A DNA stretch of 64,000 nucleotides from Pictodentalium vernedei (lineage: Eukaryota > Mollusca > Scaphopoda > Dentaliida > Dentaliidae). Position numbers and translations under genes: made by a program. Positions 1 to 11,600 of the stretch are shown one piece after another. How positions within the stretch are numbered: the first letter of the stretch is position 1; each line of letters starts with the position of its first letter. The notes under the pieces were generated by a model that made no database searches, was not told the origin of the DNA, and worked only from the letters and a program-made list of their open reading frames with translations. Where the stretch lies: assembly GCA_031216915.1 (NCBI GenBank), contig CM062289.1, forward strand, positions 23,269,533 to 23,333,532, in the 5' to 3' direction.

Positions 1-49
1 CGACGTGCTATTTGTGCACATTTCAGGACAGGACTTTTAGTTTTAACTG
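1..49. mobile_element. MITE-T, right end only (cut by window edge)
   Basis: The first 49 bases match the right end of the complete MITE-T copies at 4165, 6155 and 6547: a GTGCTATTTGTGC stretch, then a terminal segment ending GTTTTAACTG followed by TA. The rest lies outside the window. It sits in the tandem repeat array, inserted at the TA of the array motif TGTATTCCATG. Confidence 0.85.
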
Positions 50-51
50 TA

Positions 52-1380
52 TTCCATGTTACTAAACATTCATACAAAAATTTATTCAAATCAGAACTTT
101 CATACAGAAGTTCTGTACAAAAAACTGATCGCACTAATTTTAGTACAAATTGGCTGCTAGTGGCCATCTTGAATTTCGAACTGCACCCAAAAACACTCGC
201 TCTCATCCCACGGTGATAACAAAAGTACCCAAGATGTTTCGTAAAGATCGGTTCATAAATACGGCCACTAGCCTGAGCCTTATAGAAGTTGTGTACAAAA
301 AACTGATTGGACCTAATTTTGGTACAAAATGGCCACTGGCAGCCATCTTGAATTTTGGATCGCACCCCAAAATACTCGTTCTCGTCCCTAGGTGATAACA
401 AATGTATGCAAGAAGCTTGGTGAAGATCCATTCATAAATACAGCCCCTAGCCCAATCCGTATTGACATGTGTACTTACTGTGTATAAGTAGCACTGAATA
501 AATCAAAGTTCATCTAATTTGCATAATTTCTGTACAAGAAAAAAACCTGTATTTTATGTGATGTATTCCATGTTACTAAACAATCATACAAAAATTTATT
601 CAAATCAGAACTTTCATACAGAAGTTCCGTACAAAAAACTGATTGCAGTAATTTCAGTACAATATAGCTGCCGGCGGCCATCTAGAATTTTGGACTCCCC
701 TCCCCCCTCCCCCCAAAACACTCATTCTAACATCATGGTGATAACAAAGGTACCCAAGAAATTTCGTAAAGATTGGTTCATAAATACGGCCTCTAGCCCA
801 AGTTGTATAGAAGTTCTGTACAAAAAACTGATTGTACATGTACCTAATTTCAGTACAAAATAGCCACTGGTAGCCATCTTGAATTTTGGACTGCACCCAA
901 AAACACTCATTCTCATCCCAAGGTGATAACAAAGGTACCCAAGAAGTTTCATGAAGATCAGTTCATAAATACTGTACAGCCTAGCCCGAGCCGTATTGAC
1001 ATGTGCACTTACTGGATATACATGTAAGTAGCAGTGAATAAATTAAAGTTCATATAATTTGCATAATTTCACAACGAGAAAAAACCTGTATTATATATGA
1101 TGTATTCCATGTTACTAAACATTCATACAAAAATTTATTCAAATCAGACCTTTCATACAGAAGTTCTGTACAAAAACGCTGATTGCACTAATTTCTGTAC
1201 AAAATGGCTGCTGGAGGCCATCTTGAATTTTGGACCGCACCCAAAAACACTCGTTCTCGTCCCACGTGATAAGAAAGGTACTCAAGAAGTTTCGTAAAGA
1301 TCGGTTCATAAATACAGCCTCTAGCCCGAGCCGTATTGAATTGCTGTTACTGAACAGATGGACAATGGGCCATGACATAA
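52..1380. repeat. Tandem repeat block A, unit ~515-540 bp
   Basis: The landmark TTCCATGTTACTAAAC recurs at 52, 565 and 1105, giving units of 513 and 540 bp. Each unit is itself a dimer of ~190 bp monomers that start near GTACAAAAAACTGATTG, pass through GCCATCTTGAATTT and CACCCAAAAACACTC, and end near GGTTCATAAATAC. The short open frames here repeat with the unit and appear on both strands, so I regard them as non-coding. The unit is partly palindromic at its AAGTTCTGTACAAAA boundaries. The whole block is present again at 3160-5040. Confidence 0.85.
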
Positions 1381-1880
1381 CCTTAAATTTGACTTTGTCA
1401 AAGTTGAGCTAAAAATGGAGAGTATCCAGAGTATCACAAAACAAAAACCTATTTGTAAAGGACTCCTCCTTTCAAGGACAATGGGGCTGTGTTGGCATTC
1501 ACCACCATGCTGCCTTGAGGCTGCATTTTGAATTCCTGTGTTTGTTGTTCTAATGAAATATTATTTTATTATTATCAGTTATGGTACAAATATGGTACCG
1601 ATAGCACACTTTCAGGAACCGCTGATGTCTGATGTCGACTGTGTGTCAGTGCGTGAGGTGCACACATACTTTTGGGGTTCTGTACACCACATCCTTCATT
1701 TTGCTATATAATTTGTGTAAATTTATTTGGAATTTATAGAATTTCAGACTTGGAAATTTCATAGTATTGTTTTTGCCTTAGTTATGGTGCTTTATAAGTA
1801 ATGGGCAATTTAGTTTGAAAAAAGGGGTTCATGAATATTCAGTCACAGGAAGATTCAGCCCTCATACCTTTTCTGAGAAT
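1381..1880. repeat. Downstream part of the duplicated block, copy A
   Basis: This stretch is about 90 percent identical to 5075-5575, at an offset of ~3690 bp. It contains an arm of the dispersed L element (near 1550-1800: an AT-rich ATTATTTTATTATTATCAG motif and a CACCACATCCTTCATTTTG motif) that is recognisable again at 35830-36060 and 40860-41100. No gene is visible. Confidence 0.75.
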
Positions 1881-2635
1881 ATTCGGTCCCCAATTTCATT
1901 CATGCCCCCACCCCTCTCTCCTGTTAACCCATATAATGAACATACCAAAAGACATTTTAATATCTAGATATTTATGCTTGTCCGCAACTTATTATGGACA
2001 CAAACGGAAACAGAGTCAAGGTAATTGTGTTTTACTGTCTTGAATTTCAAATTTGTTTGGGGGGGTTGGGGGGTGGGGGGTGCACCTGACCCCTCCACTG
2101 ATGAGAGGGTCACACACCCTCTTGTCCTCGCCCCTGTCTCACTGCTATATGGCTCAGGTGATTCTGTGCATCATATTCTTTATTACCCGGCTACACTCCC
2201 ACTAGATATTACTCTTGCCCCTACATGTAACTTAGATTTCCTGGCTAAGCACCAGTATATAGTGGTAAACCAACATCAAATTGTGCGCTTATGTCCAGTC
2301 GCTAACATACTAGAATAGTATAATGTGCTTTGTCAGAAACTTGATCAAGTATTGATGACAAACAGCAATTTTCATTACCAGTACCTGGTGCCAGTAATAA
2401 AATAAGATTTGCAAATATCACCCTGCGTTTTTTCAGCTATTAACTAAGATAAAATTGTGCGCTTCATGAAAATTATTTCGTAACTACCTGTTAAAAATTA
2501 CTGTTTCTTGTTTTGCTCTTTTAGAAAAAGAAATCACTCCTTTTCTGGCGGGCATACTAAACACCAAGGCAAACCGAGGGATACCAAGGTGAATGAAAAC
2601 TGGAGAGTCTAAACGGGTATGAGGTGGTGTGTTCT
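1881..2635. other. No gene seen; one G-rich tract
   Basis: I recognise no gene or mobile element. A GGGGGGTTGGGGGGTGGGG-type tract lies near 2057-2081 and could form a G-quadruplex. Open frames here are short and have no recognisable motif. Confidence 0.5.
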
Positions 2636-2990
2636 TTTTATTATTTATTTATTGGTGTTTAAGGTCACATTTATCTGCACAACAGCTTATTTTGACCATA
2701 GCAGTTTTATGGATGGAGGAAACTAGAGTACCCCAGGAGAACCACTGAGCAATGGCAAGCAACTGTAAGCTCCCCAACATACTACACAAGCTGGGTTAGC
2801 CTTGTTCGAAGACAGGTGCACCAAGAACATGCAGTATGCCTTAATACACAGCATACCTTGCCCCCACATGGGTAGTGGGGGTGAAGTGTCTTGCCCAAGG
2901 ACACAAAGCTGTTGCCGCAGGTGGATTCGAACCGAGGATCTCTCGGCTTGCAGTCTGCACCTCTACCTACTGAGCTAATGCACCCCTGAT
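2636..2990 (-). mobile_element. tRNA-headed SINE (type 1 head), full length
   Basis: On the minus strand the element reads: degenerate tRNA-like head with a B-box-like GGTTCGAATCC, the body motif GTGTCCTTGGGCAAGACACT, a region around CGTACTGCA, and a 3' tail of CAATAAATAAATAAT. It is flanked by an imperfect 10-bp target duplication, GGTGTGTTCT at 2626-2635 and GGTGTATTCT at 2991-3000. It is more diverged than the copies at 43 kb and 23 kb. The short open frame inside it is not a gene. Confidence 0.9.
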
Positions 2991-3159
2991 GGTGTATTCT
3001 GATTATGTGAATAGATTTAAGCAGTATAAGTAAGTGATTGGTTTTAATGCCATATTTGAGAATTATGGGCACTGAAGTAATAAGAGTGCACTGAAAAATC
3101 TTCCCTTTGGTATTTAATAGGTAGCTTGGTAATGGTAAAGTGACTTCACCTCAGTAAGC

Positions 3160-5040
3160 AACAGTGTGAAAGCCGGCAGCCATCTTTAATTTCGGGCCGC
3201 ACCCAAAAACACTTGTTCTCATCCCAGGGTGATAACAAAGGTACCCAAGAAGTTTCATGAAGATCGGTTCATAAATACAGCCTCCAGCCTTAGCGTATTG
3301 ACATGTGCACTTACAGTGTATAAGAAGCACTGAATAAATCAAAGGCGATCTAATTTGCATAATTTCTGCAAGAGAAAAAAACCTGTATTATACAGTATTT
3401 TTTGTGATGTATTCCATGTTACTAAACATTCATACAAAAATTTATTCAAATCAGAACTTTCATACAGAAGTTCTGTACAAAAAACTGATTGCACTAATTT
3501 TGGTACAAAATGGCTGCTAGTGGCCATCTTGAATTTCAAACTGCACCCAAAAACACTCGTTCTCATCCCACGGTGATAACAAAGGCACCCAAGACATTTC
3601 GTAAAGATTGGTTCATAAATACGGGCTCTAGCCTGAGCCGTATAGAAGTTGTGTACAAAAAACTGATTGTATCTAATTTTGGTACAAAATGGCCTCTGGC
3701 AGCCATCTTGAATTTTGGATCGCACCCCAAAACACTCATTCTCGTCCCTAAGTGATAACAAAGGTACCCAAGAAGCTTGGTGAAGATCGGTTCATAAATA
3801 CAGCCCCTAGCCCGAGCCGTATTGACATGTGTACTTACTGTGTATAAGTAGTACTGAATAAATCAAAGTTTGTCTAATTTGCATAATTTCTGCACAAGAA
3901 AAAAAACTGTATTTTATGTGATGTATTCCATGTTACTAAACAAGCATACACAAAGTTATTCAAATCAGAACTTTCATACAGAAGTTCTGTACAAAAAACT
4001 GATTGCAGTAATTTCATTTTCAGTACAAAATAGCTGCTGGCGGCCATCTAGAATTTCGGACTCCCCCCAAAAACACTCATTCTAACCCCATGGTGATAAC
4101 AAAGGTACCCAAGAAATTTTGTAAAGATCGATTCATAATTACGGCCTCTAGCCCAAGTTGTATACAGTTAAAACTAGAAGTTCTGTCCTGAAATGCGCAC
4201 AAATAGCATGTCGATTTGCGCGTTAAACTACGCGTTATGGAGATGGTAAGGCTATCAGATTCTGCACATACGGCCTGTGCACAAGCAAATTTTCAGCCAA
4301 TGGACCTCTGGGTATCCCGGGGGTCCATTGGCAGGAACATTGCTTGTGACTGCTATGGGTAACAAGGAGAACTTGCCATGCTTTGGGTGCCATTCGATAT
4401 GGCAATTGCGCGCAATTCTTACGCGCAATTAAGCCTAGATAAGCACACAGTTTGTGACAGGACTTCTAGTTTTAACTGTAGAAGTTCTGTACAAAAAACT
4501 GATTGTACCTAATTTTGGTACAAAATGGCCACTGGTAGCCATATTGAATTTTGGACCGCACCCAAAAACACTCATTCTCATCCCAAGGTGATAGCAAAGG
4601 TACCCAAGAAGTTTCATGAAGATCAGTTTATAAATACAGCCTAGCCCGAGCCGTATTGGCATGTGCACTTACTGGGTATACATGTAAGTAGCACTGAATA
4701 AATTAAAGTTCATCTAATTTGCATAATTTCAGCTCGAGAAAAAAACCTGTATTATATGTGATGTACTCCATGTTACTAAACATTCATACAAAAATTTGTT
4801 CAAATCAGAACTTTCATACAGAAGTTCTGTACAAAAAACTGATTGCACTAATTTCTGTACAAAATGGCTGCTGGAGGCCATCTTGCATTTTGGACCGCAC
4901 CCAAAAACACTCGTTCTCGTCCCACGGTGATAACAAAGGTACTCAAGAAGTTTCGTAAAGATCGGTTCATAAATACAACCTCTAGCCCGAGTCGTATTGA
5001 ATTTTTGTTCCCAAACAGACGGAAGCCCGAGTCGTATTGA
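3160..5040. repeat. Tandem repeat block B, second copy of block A
   Basis: The landmark TTCCATGTTACTAAAC recurs at 3412 and 3925 and as a one-base variant at 4765. The spacings are 513 and 840 bp; the larger value falls to ~524 once the 316 bp added by a MITE-T insertion (element plus TA) is removed. Long stretches match block A at an offset of 3360 bp before the insertion and ~3690 after it. The partial unit at 3160-3410 has no equivalent at the left edge of block A, which is cut by the window. Confidence 0.85.
4165..4478. mobile_element. MITE-T, complete 314-bp copy
   Basis: The inverted ends start CAGTTAAAACTAGAAGTTCT and TA flanks both sides (4163-4164, 4479-4480). The paralogous empty site in block A at 803-815 reads AGTTGTATAGAAG, so insertion created exactly one extra TA. 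This identifies a Tc1/mariner-type target duplication. The interior holds a degraded copy of the ~68 bp palindrome core centred on GGACCTCTGGGTATCCC near 4320. There is no coding capacity, so it would depend on a transposase from elsewhere. Confidence 0.92.
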
Positions 5041-5580
5041 ATTGTTGTTCCCAAACAGACGGACAACGGGCTATGACACAACCTTAAATATGACTTTGTC
5101 AAAGCTGAGCTAAAAATGGGGAGTATCCAGAGTATCACAAAACAAAAACCTATTTTGTAAAGGACTCCCCCTTTCAAGGACAATGGGACAGCATTGGCAT
5201 TCACCACCATGCTGCCTTGAGGCTGCATTTTGAATTCCTGTGTTTGTTGTTCTTATGAAATATTATTTTATTATTATCAATTATGGTACAAATATGGTAC
5301 CGATAGCACACTTTCAGGATCCGCTGATGTCTGATGGCGACTGTGTGTCAGTGTGTGAGATGCACACATACTATACACCACATCCTTCATTTTGCTATAT
5401 AATTTGTGTAAATTTATTTGGAATTTATAGAATTTCAAACTTGGAAATTTCATAGTATTGTTTTTGCCTTAGTTATGGTGCTTTATAAGTAATGGGCAAT
5501 TTAGTTTGAAAAAAGGGGTTCATGAATATTCAGTCACAGGATGATTCAGCCCTCATACTTTTTCTTAGAATATTCGGTCT
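5041..5580. repeat. Downstream part of the duplicated block, copy B
   Basis: This is the counterpart of 1381-1880, including the L-element arm at ~5250-5490. A short internal duplication at 4985-5055 repeats GAGTCGTATTGAATT and the CCCAAACAGACGGA motif. The match to copy A ends near 5580 (AGAATATTCGGTC), which marks the right edge of the ~3.7 kb segmental duplication. Confidence 0.75.
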
Positions 5581-5765
5581 CAGTCGTGGTCGAATGTCAT
5601 CACCTCTTGAGGTCAAATCCTCACAGAATTTTTTTTTTTTAAATATTCTAATCATTTTTTCTATTGTTTTATGTTAAGGATTTATGATTACTAATTATGA
5701 CAAAATTACAAGTGCGATATGAAACAAACCTTAATGGAGCTAGAACATAAAAAACCTTCCCAAAA

Positions 5766-6018
5766 CAAGCTGTGAGAGGTTCTCAGCTTGAATCCCAATT
5801 GCGGTAACTGAAATAAGGCGTACTGCACATCGATGGTGCACTTGTCTTCAACCAATGCTAACCCTGTTTGCTTGGAGTTACAATGTTGAGAAGCTGACAG
5901 TTGCTTGTCATTGTTGCTTGGTAGTTCTCTCTGGGTGCTCTGGCTGGGTTCCTCCCCCAGTAAAACTGTTGGGTGGCCCTGGCTGTAAAAATTGTTGTTA
6001 AACCCAATAAATAAAGAA
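5766..6018 (+). mobile_element. Old, 5'-decayed SINE copy
   Basis: Body motifs of the window's SINE are recognisable in order: GGCGTACTGCACATCGATGG, CTTCAACCAATGCTAACCCT, GCTGACAGTTGCT, GTAAAACTGT and the CCCAATAAATAAAG tail. The tRNA-like head is too eroded to recognise box sequences with confidence. No clear target duplication remains, which fits an old insertion. Confidence 0.75.
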
Positions 6019-6054
6019 ATCAAATTTGCTAAATCCAAGACCTTTGAATGATGG

Positions 6055-6115
6055 TTTTGATTGGGGTGTGTGTGTGTGGGGGTGGGGGGGGGGTGGGGGT
6101 GGGGGGGGGGTTATA
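6055..6115 (+). repeat. (TG)n / poly-G low-complexity tract
   Basis: The tract runs TGTGTGTGTG into several runs of 4-10 G. It lies between the old SINE and a MITE-T copy. Confidence 0.9.
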
Positions 6116-6154
6116 CAGTTGTGCCCACTTAATTGGATATATCTTAATTGTATA

Positions 6155-6467
6155 CAGTTGAAACTAGAAGTCCTGTCCCGAATTGTGCGCTTATCTAGGC
6201 TTAATTGCGCATAGGAATTGTGCGCAATTGCCATATCGAATGGCATCCAAAGCATGGCAATTCTCCTGATTACTCATAGTAAACACAGGCAATGTTTCAG
6301 CCAATGGACCTCCGGGTTACCCGGAGGTCCATTGGCTGAAACATTGCTTGTGCACAGGCCATATGTACAGAATATGATAGCCTTACTATGGTCATAACGC
6401 GTAGATTAACGCACAAATCGACGTGCTATTTGTGCGCATTTCATGTTAGGGCTTCTAGTTTTAACTG
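6155..6467. mobile_element. MITE-T, complete 313-bp copy
   Basis: The ends are CAGTTGAAACTAGAAG and CTTCTAGTTTTAACTG, flanked by TA on each side. The centre (about 6285-6350) is a near-perfect palindrome: GCCAATGGACCTCCGGGTTA followed by its complement, extending outward to CAATGTTTCA / TGAAACATTGCTTGTG. It is a close relative of the copy at 6547, only 80 bp away. Confidence 0.92.
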
Positions 6468-6546
6468 TATCCCTGTTAATAGAATATAATTTTCCAACAC
6501 AAAACCATTTACCTCCAGTACAAATTTGACCTGGTAATCGAATATA

Positions 6547-6860
6547 CAGTTAAAACTATAAGTCCTGTCACGAATAGTGTGCTCATCTAGGCTTAATTGC
6601 GCGTTGGAATTGCGCGCAATTGCCATATTGAATGGCATCCAAAGCACGGCAGGTTCTCCTGGTTACACATAGTAAACACATGCAATGTTTCTGCCAATGG
6701 ACCTCCGGGTCACCCGGAGGTCCATTGGCTGAAACATTGCTTGTGTGCAGGCCATATGTACAGAATTTGATAGATTTACTTGGGCCATGACACGCACATT
6801 AACGCGCATATCAACGTGCTATTTGTGCGCATTTCATGACAGTTCTTCTAGTTTTAACTG
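6547..6860. mobile_element. MITE-T, complete 314-bp copy
   Basis: The ends are CAGTTAAAACTATAAGTCCT and CTTCTAGTTTTAACTG, again between TA dinucleotides. The central palindrome at about 6676-6745 shares the GACCTCCGGGT...CCCGGAGGTC core. Together with 6155-6467 it forms a direct pair in the same orientation, suggesting local hopping or duplication. Confidence 0.92.
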
Positions 6861-6862
6861 TA

Positions 6863-7269
6863 GGTTATAGAGTAATCTCCTGTTAATTGAATAAAAAATC
6901 TTGTAACCTGTTGAGAAATTGCCCTGACTCTTCCCAGTTTTCCTTTGGTTATAGACCAATTTGGCCTCAGTACATTCAATACAGGCATTTAATATATTAT
7001 ATCTTGTTTGAGCTCATGGAGCTCTGTCAAACAAAATATAATAGAATAAATGCTAAGTTTATCTCTGGAATACAGGAAAGTGACACAATCCCTGTTAATT
7101 GAATACTCCTGCTAATTGAATAATGTTATTGGCAAAGTGGCTCTTCAATTAACAGGGTTCCACTGTACAGCGAAAACAAATATCACAAACTAATAATGAA
7201 ACTATGTACTTGTGAAATTTTCATGTGGTCATTCTACAAAATGTTTTAGCTGGTACTATACAGTTTTGA
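6863..7269. other. No gene seen
   Basis: This is AT-rich sequence with scattered TTAATTGAATA motifs (6890, 7096, 7114, and the inverted form near 7146), the remains of a small dispersed repeat. I see no coding signal. Confidence 0.5.
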
Positions 7270-7591
7270 AGGTTAAAGGGCTCAGTACTTAGAGGTGAAG
7301 GCTGCAAGTCAAAGGGTCCTCTATCAAATACCACCTGTGGCAACCACTTTGTTTCCTTGGGCAATACACTTCATTCCCACTGCCCATGTAGTGCCATTGC
7401 GTACCAAGGCATACTGCATGTCAATTGTACACTTGTCTTCAACCAATGCTAACCCAGCGTGTGTGCTGTTTGTACGTTAGATGTTTGTAATTGCTCTGTG
7501 GTTCTCCCTGGCTTTTCCCACCTGTAAAACTGTCCGACATGAAGTGACCCTGGCTATCGAAGTGTCATTAAACCCCAATAAATAAATCAAT
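7270..7591 (+). mobile_element. Old SINE copy
   Basis: The order head, CCACCTGTGGCAACC, TTTCCTTGGGCAATACACTT, CTTCAACCAATGCTAACCC, GTAAAACTGTCCGACA, CCCCAATAAATAAATC matches the family. The head is eroded (GGGCTCAGTACTTAGAGGTG keeps an A-box-like core). The body is of the GTCCG...GAGGTGACC subtype also seen at 12066. Confidence 0.8.
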
Positions 7592-7599
7592 AAGAATCA

Positions 7600-8655
7600 T
7601 GTGTCCCTATTCTGGAGAACAGTTTGGGGCAAATTGCCAAAGGATGGTTTGGGTTAGATTAGTATCCAGTTTGGGTCAAATTGTTGGAGGACAGTTTGGA
7701 TGCAATTCTCACGAATTCCAGTCACTTTGGCCCCAAGTCATTTTGGCCTCAGTCATTACAGCCTCAGGTCAATTCAGCCCCAATATACCAGGTCATTTTG
7801 GCCTCTTTAAATATTTTCAAATATTGTTTGAATTTTAACATTTTTCTCTTTAATTTTTTTTCAACATATATATCTCTCAATTAGATATTAAGGTATACAT
7901 GATATATGTCTAGTAGATTTTCTTTCATGATGAATAAATAAAAGAAAAGTTTCAGCATGTCGAAGATGCACATGGACTATGTGGGATTTGAAATCACTTG
8001 TGACCTGAATAATTTTATTTGCTTATGAATCTATGAGAGCCGGAAGCGAGGGTAAGTAATGTGATTTGGTTTGAGTGTATGCCTTGGAAGTGGGGCACTG
8101 GGATCAGACCCCCGTGGACATCGAACTGGAAGGGGACTAGGAATTGCGCATAACTACAAGGATTCTGCTCTGTGTTTTAGAAAATGTGGACATATTTATG
8201 GTAGTATCAAAATCGCAGTTTGGTGGTTGTTTCAGAAAAAAAAAGAAAAAGAAACCCTGTGAACCTCAAACTGGAAGGTGACTAGGAATTGTGCATAACA
8301 ATATGAGTAAATGACTGCATATTCCGGTACTTTGCAAACTTTCAAAGTAAACTAATTTCTCTTACTTATACAGATAGCATCTTAAATGTATGTAAAATTG
8401 AACACATGGATAATTTTTAATGTCATGTATAACTGTTCTGTACACTGTGTAAATACAAATAACTGAACATTACTTAATAAAGGTAATTACCCATTATTTC
8501 TAAACATGAACTATGCACTGATCTTTATAGATCTCAACACTTAAAATGGTGCCGAAATGACCAAGGGACCAAAGTGACTAGGACAGAGATGACTTTGAGC
8601 TCGAATTGACCAGAGGACGAAATGACTTGGAGCCGAAGTGATTGGATATCATTCT
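7600..8655. mobile_element. Non-autonomous element with iterated-motif inverted ends (candidate)
   Basis: The left edge (about 7605-7805) repeats motifs such as GTCACTTTGGCCCCAAGTCA and GTCATTTTGGCCTCAGTCA. The right edge (about 8540-8650) repeats the complement: GCCGAAATGACCAAGGGACC, GGACGAAATGACTTGGAGCC. The two edges are therefore inverted relative to each other, and each is built from ~18-20 bp direct repeats. The interior (~7810-8540) is AT-rich with no recognisable gene; a 40-bp stretch near 8119 is repeated at 8262. I could not fix a target-site duplication. Confidence 0.55.
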
Positions 8656-9420
8656 AACAGATGAGAGACGTTAATTAGGCCCTAATACAGAACACATTGA
8701 ATGTGAATTTACTGCAGAGATAATTGCTCGACGATATATTATATTAATATTTTTTCAATAAATATCGAACAATCTATTAATATTTTTTTTAAGAATTATT
8801 TTCAGGAGTTAAAACGAATATCGTAGCGTATCTAAAATATCCTAACAGATTGTACTGCTTTTCTTGGATGATTCTTCCCTGGGCCTAGTTCTCCCCAGGC
8901 TGAAGATTCCCCCAGTTCCCGAAAAAAGATGACATGCCATTTTCAATGGCGGTAAATATCCAAAAGGGTTATTATTTTCCATTTTTTAGTTTTTGAAACT
9001 ACGAAGCACTGTTCAGAAATACAGATGCACCAAAAAGTAACACATTATTACTTTGTTTTGGTTTCTAACAGGACTGAAAGCAAGCTATCAGTATCACTTT
9101 TTCGAATTACACCCATTTCGTCTGCTAACCAAATCATCCGCTGCAATTTTACCCAAGTCGTCCTCTACAATTATACCCAACACGTCCGAAACTCGTTCGC
9201 TGGGGGAAAGTATTCAAGTATTGCATTTTGAATCATTTTTTATTTATATAATAATTTTATTGTATAATTTATTGTATATTACCTATTGTAATATATCTTA
9301 ATGTACCTCCATTGTAATATATCTTAATGTACCTCCTTGCATTAAATTTCATATATGTGTATGAAATTCTGAAAACAGAAATGTCAGAACAAAATAAACT
9401 ACCCAGCCAGCTAATAAATT
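8656..9420. other. No gene seen
   Basis: A short tract at 9095-9200 iterates TTACACCCATTTCGTC-like motifs (ACCCA...CGTC at ~35-45 bp spacing), reminiscent of the iterated ends of the element just upstream, but I found no inverted partner. The rest is AT-rich and unassigned. Confidence 0.45.
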
Positions 9421-9479
9421 TTAATTACTGTTTATTCAATGGATTACCAATAAAAATTATATTATTACAGTAAAAGTTC

Positions 9480-9990
9480 TTAAAGTATATGTACGTTATA
9501 TTAAGTTCCACAACACAATCTTATAATTTTGCAATTTTTCATTGAAGAGCTCCACTGGCACCTTACAGTGAATAATTGCAAAATTATTAGCATAAGTATT
9601 ATAAGAATTAATTATATTAAGAAATGCAACAAAATTTGTTATATTAAGATCTGCAACATAATCTTATAATTTTGCAAGTATTCATCGAGGCGCACCGTCG
9701 CTTTACAATGAATAATAGCAAAATTATTAGCAAATGTATTATATAGAATTAATTATATTAAGAAACACATCAAAATTTATGGTTTATTAAATTCTGCAAC
9801 ATAATCTTATAATTTTGCAATTATTCTTGGAAGAGCATCACCGGCGCTTTACAATGAATAATCACAAAATTATTAGCAAATGTATTATAGGAATTAATAA
9901 TATTAAGAAACGCATTAAAACGTGTTATATTAAGAAATGCATCAAAACTTGTTATATTAAGTTCCGTAACATAATCTTATAATTTTGCAA
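9480..9990. repeat. Tandem repeat, ~140-170 bp unit, 3.5 copies
   Basis: The landmark CTTATAATTTTGCAA occurs at about 9520, 9662, 9803 and 9976. Within each full unit the same motif returns inverted (GAATAATTGCAAAATTATTA), so every unit can form a stem with a loop that is GC-richer than its surroundings (for example GAGCTCCACTGGCACC). Units are joined by a TTATATTAAGAAATGCA motif that is itself amplified near 9900-9965. Confidence 0.8.
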
Positions 9991-10960
9991 TTATTCCAGG
10001 GGGGGGGGGGGGGGGGTCCTGGGGGGGACCAAAATTTGGCAAGACGTGATGTGGGGGTGAGTGAGTCTCTTGAGAGCACCAAAAATGTGCATTTCCAACT
10101 TGTGCAATTTTTTAAAAACATATCAATATATCAGCCAATATATGACATCATTTGTGTTTCAAACCTGAAACTGAGTGAAAGATGATGTTGTACATCACAC
10201 TCTTAACATAAATACAACATCAGGAGGCTTTATATGTGAGAATATTGGGCTTAATCTGGGGAAATGTCACACGTTAGTAGGGGGTGGGTGTCTTGTTCGA
10301 AATGTAGAAAATGTGCAGACAATATTTTCCTTGACAAGCGGACGACTCGGCTTGCGGACGAAACGTCCGTATACCCTTTTTTCAAGCAAACTTTTCCTTA
10401 CTTTTACAACACCTTAACAATAACATTCGGATAATTCAACAACGGAGTTTCTGTTCATCTTGATATTTCACGAGGTTCGTGTCAATGCTTATCTGTATAC
10501 AATCGCACCAATATAACAACAATAGTCAGTTATATTATCGGTTATATGTACGTTTTTTCGATTGAGGTTATCACTGGCAGACAAGCTACAACGAAATCAG
10601 GACTGAGAGTTCGATCGGAAACGACGAGATCATCAGCTGAGCATATTGACAAACCTCCAGAAGGACAGAACTCGAGTAATAATAGTAACACTTTGGCCGG
10701 CCGCTGATTTGTCGCGGTTCTCGGTTGAGAAGGCCTGGTTACCCCTTTAGTGTAGATATGTAGGCAAATGTATCACGCAAAGCTTTGAGGCGAAACAAAA
10801 AACATTTGATTCCCAGAGGGGGACAGGCCAATTGCAATTGCATGGGCAATTCGACACCGGAAGTTACGTGGTTTTTCACTGAAATTTACTGTCCACTTCA
10901 AAAATCACATTGACGGCTATAGAGAATTCTGTTCTGGAACACATTTATCTGACTGGGTAT
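9991..10960. other. No gene seen; long poly-G tract
   Basis: A run of about 18 G starts near 9998. A piece at 10370-10420 resembles the terminal part of the L element (TTCCTTACTTTTACAACACC; compare 36045). The remainder shows nothing recognisable. Open frames here pass through the G tract and are not supported. Confidence 0.5.
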
Positions 10961-10962
10961 GT

Positions 10963-10999
10963 GGAACCCTTTGCGGGCCTACGGCCCGCTTGGGGTTCC
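10963..10999. repeat. Short GC-rich palindrome
   Basis: GGAACCCTTTGCGGGCC and GGCCCGCTTGGGGTTCC pair around a TA centre. It is one of the smallest members of the palindrome set and has no recognised relatives in the window. Confidence 0.75.
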
Positions 11000-11248
11000 T
11001 ATAATATTTCCTGCATGAGGGAGGCAGGCAGGCGCCTATAGGGGGTGTCCAAGCCAGTTTTTAGAAGGAGAGGGACAAACATGAAATGATGAAGTCCGTT
11101 GTAGGGAGAGGTTCAGAAACTCTCCCAAGTCCTAACTAGAAACCTTTAATCGTTACCCCGATCGTTACCCCGGCAGGAGGATGCTAATAAGAACTAGGCC
11201 TCCCCCGAGAAAAGTTAGCAAACTTCAGTGCTCTAGGAGATATCTTAA

Positions 11249-11494
11249 CCCTTTACCCAACCTAACGGCTAAAACCGGCCAGCGCTATTCTCAAATATCG
11301 CCAATTAATATTTTCAGTATGTTTTTCATTTTTTGTCTCAAAAACATAGGTTATGACCCCTCGTTGGAACGAGCTCGTTGAGCTCGTTCCAACGAGGGGT
11401 CATAATCTATGTTTTTGAGACCAAAAATGAAAAAAATTAGTTACTCAAGAATTTTTTTTGCAAGTGTCGTCTGCTTTTCATGTTAGGTAAAGGG
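11249..11494. mobile_element. MITE-P subtype 1, complete 246-bp copy
   Basis: It is flanked by TTAA (11245-11248 and 11495-11498), with inverted ends CCCTTTACC / GGTAAAGGG. The TTAA target and CCC end suggest mobilisation by a piggyBac-type transposase, which is inference. The centre (11338-11422) is a palindrome with ACATAGGTTATGACCCCTCG in the arm and the core GGAACGAGCTC. Outside the core the arms carry AACGGCTAAAACCGGCCAGC on the left and GCAAGTGTCGTCTGCTTTTC on the right. No coding capacity. Confidence 0.9.
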
Positions 11495-11600
11495 TTAAGC
11501 ATTTATAGCGTGTGTAGCTCTATATCGGAGACTATTTTGTCGTTCTATGTTATGTGAAACTTAATTAGGCCAATGGTTGGGGGGGGGGGGGGGGCCAGAA

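Noticed and set aside
150-1412. Repeated 60-110 residue frames in the first kilobase
   Set aside because: They recur with the ~515-bp repeat on both strands and change frame between copies, so they are not conserved as proteins.
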